Part shown: positions 8,295 to 14,706 of the stretch, piece by piece | Position numbering within the stretch: the stretch's first letter is position 1 | Layout: each line of letters begins with the position of its first letter | Source: Arthrobacter burdickii | Lineage (GTDB): Bacteria > Actinomycetota > Actinomycetes > Actinomycetales > Micrococcaceae | Reading direction: 5' to 3' | NCBI RefSeq assembly: GCF_030433645.1 | Contig: NZ_JAROCG010000001.1 | Span: 124,001-188,000 of the forward strand | Length of the DNA stretch: 64,000 nt | The notes under the pieces: generated by a model | What the model saw: the letters and a program-made list of their open reading frames with translations, nothing else | The model's database searches: none | Told to the model about the DNA's origin: nothing | Program-made: the position numbers and the translations under genes

Positions 8295-9254
8295 CTAGCG
8301 CTGTGCGCGTGCGAGGCGGCGCATACGGGCAGCGGTGGCCACGGGCACAGCGACACCGACTGCCAGCAGCGCGGCGAGGAGGGCGACGGCCGGGCTGTCG
8401 TCCTCGGTGGCGACGGCGGTCTGGACGTTGAGGCCCTGGTTGGTCGCGACTGGAGCGACCGGGGTGACCGGAGCGGCCGGGGTGACCGGAGCGGCCGGGG
8501 TGACCGGAGCAGCCGGGGTGACGGGGGCTACCGTCACGGGCACAACCGGGGGAACGACCGGCGCCACCGGAACAGGAACCACGACGGGCGTGACGGGCTC
8601 GACGCCGATGGCGCCGGCGTCACAGGCGGCAAGGAATGCCTTGAACAGGGCGATGAGCTCTGCTGCGGCTGCTTCATCCCCGCTCAGCTGGGTGATGAGC
8701 GCGTCGGCGGCGACCGATGCGTCGTCGAGTGCATCCTCCGCAGCCTGTACCTCGGGGGTGTAGACAGCCACCTGGTAGGCGGCGGCGGCGGCATCGGCGG
8801 TGTTGAGCGCCGCTGCCTGCGCAGCGAGTGCGACGGTGAGCTCGCCCTGCGCCGCGACGACGGACGCGGCGGTCACGTCCCCTCCAGCTGCTGCAAGGGC
8901 GGCGTCGTACTCGGCCTGCTCGGTTGCTGCCAGCGCGAGTGCGGCCTGGTAGTCCTCGTCCGCCTGCGCCAGGACCGCTTCCGCATCCACCGCAGCCTGG
9001 GAGGCCAGTGCGGCCTCGCTCACGGCCTCGTAATTCTCCGCAGCGGCGACGACGGCCGCCGTTGCGAGCTCGAGCTGGCTGACGAAGGCGACGTCGATCC
9101 CGGCGGCGCCGAGTGCTGCGTTGAACTGGACGGATGCCTGCAGGCAGGCTGCGTCACCCGGTGCGGCTGAAGCCATCGGAGCCCCGAGGAACAGTCCACC
9201 GGCGAGAAGGGTGGCGGTGGATCCTGCGGCGATCCATCTTTTGGTAACGATCAT
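8295..9254 (-). CDS. Ala-rich exported surface protein with a non-LPXTG sorting signal (putative sortase substrate)
   Basis: 319 residues. The signal peptide covers residues 1-31 (cleavage near SAAPGDA). Residues 35-210 are strongly Ala-rich with heptad-like spacing, probably a long helical or coiled-coil rod; Cys37 and Cys211 flank it. Residues 219-270 are Pro/Val-rich, with VTPAAP repeats that would span the wall. The tail has the classic three-part sorting layout: motif NQGLNVQTA (272-280), a hydrophobic segment (288-307) and the basic end RMRRLARAQR. No LPXTG or LAXTG is present. ATG 9254 is chosen because AGGAG lies ten bases upstream. It is transcribed towards the sortase gene and probably shares its transcript. 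The function beyond a surface anchor or stalk is unknown. Confidence 0.75.
   Translation of the reverse strand: MIVTKRWIAAGSTATLLAGGLFLGAPMASAAPGDAACLQASVQFNAALGAAGIDVAFVSQLELATAAVVAAAENYEAVSEAALASQAAVDAEAVLAQADEDYQAALALAATEQAEYDAALAAAGGDVTAASVVAAQGELTVALAAQAAALNTADAAAAAYQVAVYTPEVQAAEDALDDASVAADALITQLSGDEAAAAELIALFKAFLAACDAGAIGVEPVTPVVVPVPVAPVVPPVVPVTVAPVTPAAPVTPAAPVTPAAPVTPVAPVATNQGLNVQTAVATEDDSPAVALLAALLAVGVAVPVATAARMRRLARAQR
8455..8530 (-). repeat. 18-bp tandem repeat encoding VTPAAP units
   Basis: Four near-identical 18-base units (GACCGGAGCGGCCGGGGT on the plus strand) encode the VTPAAP wall-spanning repeats of the surface protein. They are likely length-variable between strains. Confidence 0.8.
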
Positions 9255-9442
9255 GTGTGCGCGTCTCCTGACACGTAGTTTCCCCCGGGCCGTTCCCGAC
9301 GGCGCAGCCTGCGGTGCCACACGCAAGCGGCGTCCTCCTCCGGAGGGCGCCGCGAGACAAGAAGCCGGAATCCGCCGATCGCTGATCCAGGGAGTTGCTC
9401 CCGAAGTTGCTGGGTCTTCCCTGGGCGATCACTGTGTTCCTC

Positions 9443-9471
9443 AACCTAGGGCCGTTCGGTGTCTGAAGCAA
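9443..9471 (-). promoter_or_regulatory. Sigma-70-type promoter for the surface protein-sortase unit
   Basis: Read on the minus strand: -35 TTGCTT (9471-9466), 17-base spacer, -10 TAGGTT (9448-9443). It would give a leader of about 185 nt before ATG 9254. The leader contains a GC hairpin (around 9334-9360, GCGGCGCCCTCC/GGAGGAGGACGCCGC). Apart from this promoter and leader, the 318-base gap 9255-9572 holds nothing I can identify. Confidence 0.5.
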
Positions 9472-9572
9472 TGAGTCAGTCGTCCAGCTATGTAACAGTT
9501 CGGTATCAGCGCATGCCGGCGACCCGATCGCCCGAACACGTCCCCATCGATGCCGGCAGGCACACGATACGG

Positions 9573-10139
9573 TCAGGTGCCCGCGGCCAGCTCCCGCGCC
9601 GCCTTTACATAGCGCGACAGGACGTACCGCTGGGTCAGCCGGGTCACGGGCGCGGCGAGCCGGAACAGGAGGCTTGCGGGCATGCTGTAGGCCGAGCAGA
9701 TGAACAGCAGGCGGTTGTCCGCGGTCAGTTCCGCAAAGAAGCCCTCCTCGCCCCGCACGGGATGCCCGGGTAGTGTCCCGTAGCCGAATCCGCCGCGCTG
9801 TCCCGGGACAGCCCTGCCCGCGCCGTCGAGCCGGGCCGCCTTCGCCCAGATGACCCTGCAGGGCGCCTTGATCCGGGCCGGCCCCACACCGAACCCGGAG
9901 ACCACGCGCCCGCCGGGCGCCGCCCGTTCTGCATTCGACTCCATGGTGAGGCCGGCACGACGATGCAGTTCCCACCCGAGGATCCCCTCGGTGAGGGCGG
10001 CGAACGCCCCGGACGGGTCGTCGGTCGGGATCTCGTGGGTCTCGACCATCACGGTATAGCCGGCGGGCCAGCCACCCTCGAGCGGCTCGGGGAAGGGCCT
10101 GTCCGTAGCGCCTTGCTCCTCGTACGTGAACTGCTCCAT
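9573..10139 (-). CDS. DUF1990 family protein
   Basis: 188 residues. The C-terminal half has the family signature GFGYGTLPGHPVRGEE followed by FFAELTADNRLLFICSAYS, typical of DUF1990 proteins, which are lipid-binding-fold-like and of unknown function. ATG 10139 is chosen over an upstream in-frame ATG at 10313 because AAGGGG lies four to nine bases before it and the family homology begins after it. It stands alone, divergent from the DUF1206 gene. Confidence 0.8.
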   Translation of the reverse strand: MEQFTYEEQGATDRPFPEPLEGGWPAGYTVMVETHEIPTDDPSGAFAALTEGILGWELHRRAGLTMESNAERAAPGGRVVSGFGVGPARIKAPCRVIWAKAARLDGAGRAVPGQRGGFGYGTLPGHPVRGEEGFFAELTADNRLLFICSAYSMPASLLFRLAAPVTRLTQRYVLSRYVKAARELAAGT

Positions 10140-10328
10140 GCTGTTCCCCTTCCGATGCGCGCCGGCTTCTGCCGACAGCGGGCGTGCTGCCCCAGGGCCT
10201 TCGTCCCAACCTAGTGGACGGGAAACATACCCGGGCGGCCGGAGCAGTGGCAGGATGGTGTCCACACCGGACCGGACCCGCACCTGCGACGTACGCGTCC
10301 GCCGATCCGGCAAGGAGGCGGGATCACC

Positions 10329-11216
10329 ATGGCACCAAAGACGGCGTCCAACAGGTCATCGAAGAAGCTGGGCCATACGTCGGCCGGAAAGAATGCCGGA
10401 AAGGATGCCGCGGACAAGGCATCCGACGCCGCCGGGGAGGTCGTCAACTCGAAGGGCTTCGAACTCGCGGCCCGGGCCGGGTACGTGGCGGCAGGCATCC
10501 TCCACTTCCTGATCGGCCTGATCGCCCTCGGTCTGGCAAGCGGCCGTTCAGGGAGCGCGGACCAGAGCGGGGCCATCGGGCAGTTGGCGGGCAGTCCGGG
10601 CGGAACGTTCCTCCTGTGGTTCTGCTTCATCGGGTGCATCGCCCTCGCCCTGTTCCAGCTCAGCGAGGTGTTTCTCGGTGCCAAGGGTGGGAGCGACAAG
10701 GACAAGCTCAAGTTCCGGCTGAAGAGCGGCGGCCAGGCCGTCGTCTACGCCGCGCTCGGCGTGACCTTCGGAAAATACGCTCTCGGTGGCTCGAGCAGCA
10801 GCAGTGGCAGCACGAAATCGCTGACCGCGTCGCTGATGTCGAACCCCGCGGGCACGGCCCTCCTCCTCGCGGTCGGCGTCGGCATCCTCGCGATTGGCGG
10901 CTACTTCATCTACAGCGGCGGCACCCGACGGTTCCTCCAGAAGCTCTCGGGCCTCCCGGCCGGCGGTACCGGCAGCGCCGTCGTCGCGCTCGGGACCGCA
11001 GGGTACGTCGCCAAGGGGATCGCCCTCGGCGTGCTCGGGATCCTCGTCATCGTTGCCACGGTGACGAACGACCCCGGGAAGTCGACAGGGCTCGACGGCG
11101 CCCTCAAGGCGCTGCGTGACCAGCCGTTCGGTCCCTGGCTCCTCGGTGCCGTGGCGCTGGGCCTCATGGCCTACGGCGTCTTCATGGTGGTGAGGTCGAA
11201 GTACCAGCGCCTGTAG
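10329..11216 (+). CDS. DUF1206 membrane protein
   Basis: 295 residues. A basic, Lys/Ala-rich cytoplasmic N terminus (1-45) precedes six predicted membrane segments in three repeated pairs. Each repeat opens with the DUF1206 pattern (ARAGYVAAGILHFLIG; LKSGGQAVVYAALG; GTAGYVAKGIALGVLG). The function is unknown. AAGGAGG sits ten bases before ATG 10329. Its stop codon abuts the stop of the convergent CoA-binding gene without a single spare base. Confidence 0.88.
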   Translation: MAPKTASNRSSKKLGHTSAGKNAGKDAADKASDAAGEVVNSKGFELAARAGYVAAGILHFLIGLIALGLASGRSGSADQSGAIGQLAGSPGGTFLLWFCFIGCIALALFQLSEVFLGAKGGSDKDKLKFRLKSGGQAVVYAALGVTFGKYALGGSSSSSGSTKSLTASLMSNPAGTALLLAVGVGILAIGGYFIYSGGTRRFLQKLSGLPAGGTGSAVVALGTAGYVAKGIALGVLGILVIVATVTNDPGKSTGLDGALKALRDQPFGPWLLGAVALGLMAYGVFMVVRSKYQRL

Positions 11217-11633
11217 CTAGAGGCCGAGTGCCGGTGCCTCCATCGCGGGGCAGGTGTCCATGACGACGTCGAGCCCTGCCTCCGCTGCACGCCGGGCAGC
11301 GTCCTCGTCGATGACGCCGAGCTGCAGCCACACCGCCCTGGCACCGACGGCGATCGCCTGGTCGACCACGGCGCCCACCCGGGACGAGTTGACGAAGCAG
11401 TCGACGACGTCGATGCTTCCCGGGACGTCCGCGAGCCGCGTGTAGCCCTTCTGCCCGTGGACGTCGTCGCCCTTCAGGCTCACCGGGATGATCTCCATCC
11501 CGAGCCCGTCCATCAGGAAGCGTGAGACGCCGACGGCGACGCGGCGCGGGTTGTTGGACAGACCCACCACCGCCCAACGGCCGTGCTCCGTCAGGAGCCT
11601 CCGAATTACCTGCGGATCGTTCTGGTGTGCCAC
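11217..11633 (-). CDS. CoA-binding domain protein (YccU-like)
   Basis: A 138-residue single Rossmann domain of the CoA_binding family. WAVVGLSNNPRR carries the nucleotide-binding loop, and WLQLGVIDEDAARRAAEAGL is the family's other conserved stretch. The biochemical role of stand-alone members is not established. It is divergent from, and shares its upstream region with, the first SAM-riboswitch operon. A second homologue (20941-21441) is the last gene of the other SAM-riboswitch operon, which suggests a link to sulfur or acyl-thioester metabolism. Confidence 0.85.
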   Translation of the reverse strand: MAHQNDPQVIRRLLTEHGRWAVVGLSNNPRRVAVGVSRFLMDGLGMEIIPVSLKGDDVHGQKGYTRLADVPGSIDVVDCFVNSSRVGAVVDQAIAVGARAVWLQLGVIDEDAARRAAEAGLDVVMDTCPAMEAPALGL

Positions 11634-11654
11634 GGCGCCTCCTTCGACCTCGGG

Positions 11655-11675
11655 TTTGTTACAGCCTTTGTTACA
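11655..11675. promoter_or_regulatory. Direct repeat TTTGTTACA x2, candidate regulator site
   Basis: TTTGTTACA occurs at 11655-11663 and 11667-11675, one helical turn apart (12-base period), in an A/T-rich island. It lies between the divergent CoA-binding gene and the ssu riboswitch. A possible plus-strand promoter uses TTGTTA (11656-11661) and CTATTT (about 11680-11685). Whether a protein binds here is unknown. Confidence 0.35.
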
Positions 11676-11720
11676 CGCCCTATTTTGCTCCTCCCCTCCT
11701 GCAGGCGTTTCATAGGAGGG

Positions 11721-11882
11721 ACCATCCCGAGCGGCCGAGAGACCTGGATCGATGAAGCCGCAGCAACCCTGGTTGTCCGCATCCCCCTGATGCCGGGCAA
11801 TATCGAGGCCCGAGCCACGGGAACCACCGCGAACGGTGGCGAAGGCTCGTCCCGTAGGGTGCTACCGCCAGGACCGATGGAG
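11721..11882 (+). ncRNA. SAM-I (S-box) riboswitch controlling ssuBAC-acs
   Basis: The conserved S-box core is present: GAGCGGCCGAGAGACCTGG, then GATGAAGCCGCAGCAACCCTG, and near the end AGGGTGCTACCGCCAGGACC. P1 is formed by CCATC (11722-11726) with GATGG (11876-11880). The variable P3/P4 region is long (about 75 nt). No separate terminator follows. The 3' strand of P1 runs directly into the Shine-Dalgarno GGAG (11879-11882) of ATG 11888. SAM binding, which stabilises P1, should therefore hide the ribosome site and shut off translation. The aptamer class is recognised from the motif; the mechanism is inferred. Confidence 0.87.
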
Positions 11883-11887
11883 ACACC

Positions 11888-12700
11888 ATGACCGCAGTTC
11901 TGGCACCGGGCAGCACCAAGCCCCACCACAAGCAGGCCCTCGGGGTTCGGTTCTCCGGCCTCGGGCGCAGCTTCGGCTCGTCCGGCGACCGGCGGGTCGT
12001 GCTCAGGGACGTCACCGTGGAGGTGAAGCCGGGCGAGATCCTCGCCATCCTCGGCACCAGTGGATGCGGCAAGTCCACCCTCCTGCGTGCCGCCGCCGGC
12101 CTCGACATCCCCGACAGGGGGGAGGTCCTGATCGATGGCACGCCCGTGACCGGCATCGACGAGCGGTGCGCCGTCGCGTTCCAGGAACCCCGGCTGCTGC
12201 CCTGGCACACCCTGCAGGCCAACGTCGCGATCGGGCTGCCCAAGTCCTCCAGCGCCAGCGCCGGCAAGGCGAAGGTCCTCGAGCTGCTGAAGCTCGTGGG
12301 CCTCGATACCTTCGCGAAGCACAGGCCGCGCGAGGTCTCCGGGGGCATGGCCCAGCGCACATCGCTGGCCCGCGCCCTCGCCCGCAACCCCGGAGTGCTG
12401 TTGCTCGACGAGCCCTTCGGAGCCCTCGACGCCCTGACGCGCATCAAGATGCAGGACCTCCTGCTGGACATCCACCGCGCGCAGCCCACCACGGTGCTGC
12501 TTGTCACGCACGACGTCGACGAGGCACTGCAGCTCGCCGACCGGATCCTCGTCCTCGGACGCGGCGACACCGACCAGTCCGGTTCCACCATCGCGGAACT
12601 CGTGACCGTGCCCGGCGCACGCCCGCGGGACCGCAATTCCGCCGACCTCGGGGTGCTCCGCAGCTCCCTGCTCTCCCTGCTCGGCGTCACCGGACACTAG
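11888..12700 (+). CDS. ssuB: Sulfonate ABC transporter, ATP-binding protein
   Basis: A 270-residue ABC ATPase that powers uptake of aliphatic sulfonates with SsuA and SsuC. Walker A is GTSGCGKST, the Q-loop FQEPRLLPWHT, the signature VSGGMAQR, Walker B LLLDEPFGALD, and the switch His lies in LLVTHDVDEAL. The FQEPRLLPW stretch is characteristic of the SsuB/TauB/nitrate subgroup. It is the first gene after the SAM-I riboswitch; low SAM (sulfur limitation) should allow translation. The substrate-binding protein gene follows after 78 bases. Confidence 0.88.
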   Translation: MTAVLAPGSTKPHHKQALGVRFSGLGRSFGSSGDRRVVLRDVTVEVKPGEILAILGTSGCGKSTLLRAAAGLDIPDRGEVLIDGTPVTGIDERCAVAFQEPRLLPWHTLQANVAIGLPKSSSASAGKAKVLELLKLVGLDTFAKHRPREVSGGMAQRTSLARALARNPGVLLLDEPFGALDALTRIKMQDLLLDIHRAQPTTVLLVTHDVDEALQLADRILVLGRGDTDQSGSTIAELVTVPGARPRDRNSADLGVLRSSLLSLLGVTGH

Positions 12701-12778
12701 CCCGGCTTCCGCCGCCCCCGGCGCTGCCGGACCGCGGCGCCTTCCTGCCCTTTCGCACCACCCACTCAAAGGACCACC

Positions 12779-13816
12779 ATGAACCGCCGCGCCTTCCTGC
12801 CCACCCTCGCACTCGCCACGGCACTCTCGCTCAGCCTCAGTGGCTGCATGGCCGGCGAGAACGCCTCCGACACCCAGGCAGCGGCCGGGGACGCCACGCA
12901 GGGCGGAACCCTCAACATCGACTTCGCCACCTACAACCCCCTCAGCCTCATCATCAAAAAGCAGGGCTGGCTCGAGGACGAGCTCGCGGACCAGGACATC
13001 ACCGTCAACTGGGTACAGTCCGCAGGCTCCAACAAGGCCAATGAGGCCCTGCGTGCCGGAGCGATCGACGTCGGTTCCACGGCCGGTTCCGCCGCCCTGC
13101 TCGCGCGCTCGAACGGCTCCCCCATCAAGGCGATCGACATCTACTCCCAGCCCGAATGGGCAGCCCTCGTGACGCTGCCGGACTCTGGCATCACCAGCGT
13201 CGAGGACCTGCGCGGCAAGTCCGTCGCCGCCACCCGCGGCACCGACCCGTACTTCTTCCTGCTGCAGGCACTGGAGGCCGCGGGCGTGGAACAGTCCGAC
13301 GTCACCATCGAGAACCTGCAGCACGCCGACGGGCGCGCCGCGCTGGCGAGCGGCGCGGTGGATGCCTGGTCCGGGCTGGACCCGATCATGGCCGCCGCGG
13401 AGCAGGACGGCGCGCAGCTGTTCTTCCGGGACATCGACTACAACACCTACGGCTTCCTCAATGCGACGGAGGACTTCCTCTCGGAGAAGCCCGACGTCGC
13501 GCAGACCGTGGTGAACGCCTACGAGAAGGCGCGGGAGTGGGCCAAGGAGAACCCCGAGGAGACGGCGTCGATCCTCGCGGAGGTCGCCGGCATCGACCAG
13601 GCCGTGGCGAATTCGGTGATCATCGAGCGCACCAACCTCGACGTCGATCCCGCCCCCGGTGATGCCCAGCGCAACGTCCTCGAGAAGATCGGTCCCGTCT
13701 TCGTCGAGACCGGCGACGTGCAGAGCCAGGACCAGATCGACGACGCCCTCGGCTCCCTCCTCGATGCCTCGCTCGTCGAGAAGGCGGACCCGGCCGCCAT
13801 CGGTTCCGACTCATGA
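12779..13816 (+). CDS. ssuA: Aliphatic sulfonate ABC transporter, substrate-binding lipoprotein
   Basis: A 345-residue lipoprotein (lipobox LSGC, Cys23) with the SsuA/NMT1-like periplasmic-binding fold. Visible landmarks are YNPLSLIIKKQGWLEDEL, where ligand-binding proteins of this group contact substrate, then GAIDVGSTAGSAALLARSNG and the hinge region VAATRGTDPYFFLLQALE. It captures sulfonates outside the membrane for SsuBC. AAAGGA precedes ATG 12779. Its stop overlaps the permease start (ATGA). The precise ligand (alkanesulfonate, sulfoacetate or another) cannot be read from the sequence. Confidence 0.87.
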   Translation: MNRRAFLPTLALATALSLSLSGCMAGENASDTQAAAGDATQGGTLNIDFATYNPLSLIIKKQGWLEDELADQDITVNWVQSAGSNKANEALRAGAIDVGSTAGSAALLARSNGSPIKAIDIYSQPEWAALVTLPDSGITSVEDLRGKSVAATRGTDPYFFLLQALEAAGVEQSDVTIENLQHADGRAALASGAVDAWSGLDPIMAAAEQDGAQLFFRDIDYNTYGFLNATEDFLSEKPDVAQTVVNAYEKAREWAKENPEETASILAEVAGIDQAVANSVIIERTNLDVDPAPGDAQRNVLEKIGPVFVETGDVQSQDQIDDALGSLLDASLVEKADPAAIGSDS

Positions 13817-14706
13817 GTGCGGAGTACCTGACGGGCAGCAGCGCGACTCCCATCAGCAAGGAGGGCCTCGAGGCGACCGGCTCCCCGGCGATCGCGCCCC
13901 CACCCGGAGAACCCGCGGCAAAGGGCTCCGGTGGACGCACACGCCTGCCGGGCGGACGCCGCGCCGGCGTCGTCCTGCTCGGGCTCATCGTCCCGGTGCT
14001 CATCCTGCTCGCGTGGCACCTCAGCACCGCCTCGGGGTACTTCCGGTCGTCGCAGCTGCCCTCCCCGGCGTCGGTCCTCGCGGCCGCCGTCGACCTGGTG
14101 CAGCGGGGACAGCTGGCCAACCACATCCTGATCTCCACCCAGCGCGTGCTGCTCGGCTTCCTCATCGGCTCCCTGCTCGGGGTGCTGGCCGGCGCCCTGC
14201 TGGGACTCTCCCGCATCGCCGACATCCTCCTGACACCTACGGTCGGAGCCCTCCGCGCGGTTCCGTCCCTGGCCTGGGTCCCGCTGCTGGTCCTCTGGAT
14301 CGGCATCAACGAGGACTCCAAGGTCACGCTGATCAGCATCGGTGCGTTCTTCCCCGTGTTCACCACGCTCTACCTCGGGCTGCGCCACGTGGACCGCAAC
14401 CTCGTCGAGGCGGCGCGCGCCTTCGGGCTCAACGGCGTCCGCCTGCTGACCACCGTGCAGCTTCCCGCCGTCGTCCCCGCGCTGTTCTCGGGCCTGAGGC
14501 TCGCCCTCGCACAGTCCTGGCTGTTCCTCGTGGCGGCAGAACTCATCGCCTCCTCGATGGGCCTGGGCTTCCTGCTGACGGATTCCCAGCAGACCGGCCG
14601 CGTCGACCGGATCATCCTCGCGATCATCCTGCTGGCCGTCATCGGCAAGACCACGGACGCCCTGCTGGGCATCGCCGAACGCTGGGCGGTGCGGCGATGG
14701 GCGTAG
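13813..14706 (+). CDS. ssuC: Sulfonate ABC transporter, permease
   Basis: 297 residues. A Pro/Gly-rich cytoplasmic N terminus of about 50 residues precedes six membrane segments. The permease-ATPase coupling (EAA) loop reads EAARAFGLNGVRLLTTVQLP. SSMGLGFLLTDSQQT near the C terminus is typical of SsuC/TauC permeases. It overlaps ssuA by four bases and the downstream acyl-CoA ligase gene by ten, so the four genes are translationally linked. Confidence 0.88.
   Translation: MSAEYLTGSSATPISKEGLEATGSPAIAPPPGEPAAKGSGGRTRLPGGRRAGVVLLGLIVPVLILLAWHLSTASGYFRSSQLPSPASVLAAAVDLVQRGQLANHILISTQRVLLGFLIGSLLGVLAGALLGLSRIADILLTPTVGALRAVPSLAWVPLLVLWIGINEDSKVTLISIGAFFPVFTTLYLGLRHVDRNLVEAARAFGLNGVRLLTTVQLPAVVPALFSGLRLALAQSWLFLVAAELIASSMGLGFLLTDSQQTGRVDRIILAIILLAVIGKTTDALLGIAERWAVRRWA

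Noticed and set aside
8455-8530. CRISPR-like repeat
   Set aside because: 18-bp in-frame units without spacers, coding for VTPAAP repeats.
11721-11882. SAM-IV or SAM-II assignment of the riboswitch
   Set aside because: The GAG.GG..GAGAGA / GCAGCAACCCTG / GGGTGCTA.C.CCAG order fits the S-box (SAM-I) layout. A covariance search should decide between SAM-I and SAM-I/IV variants.
11606-13324. 572-codon open frame on the minus strand
   Set aside because: It crosses the CoA-binding gene, the riboswitch, ssuB and part of ssuA in antisense; no domain evidence.
13659-14696. N-terminal extension of the acyl-CoA ligase frame
   Set aside because: The frame stays open through ssuC, but the extension is an Arg/Pro-rich shadow. 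The family begins at ATG 14697.
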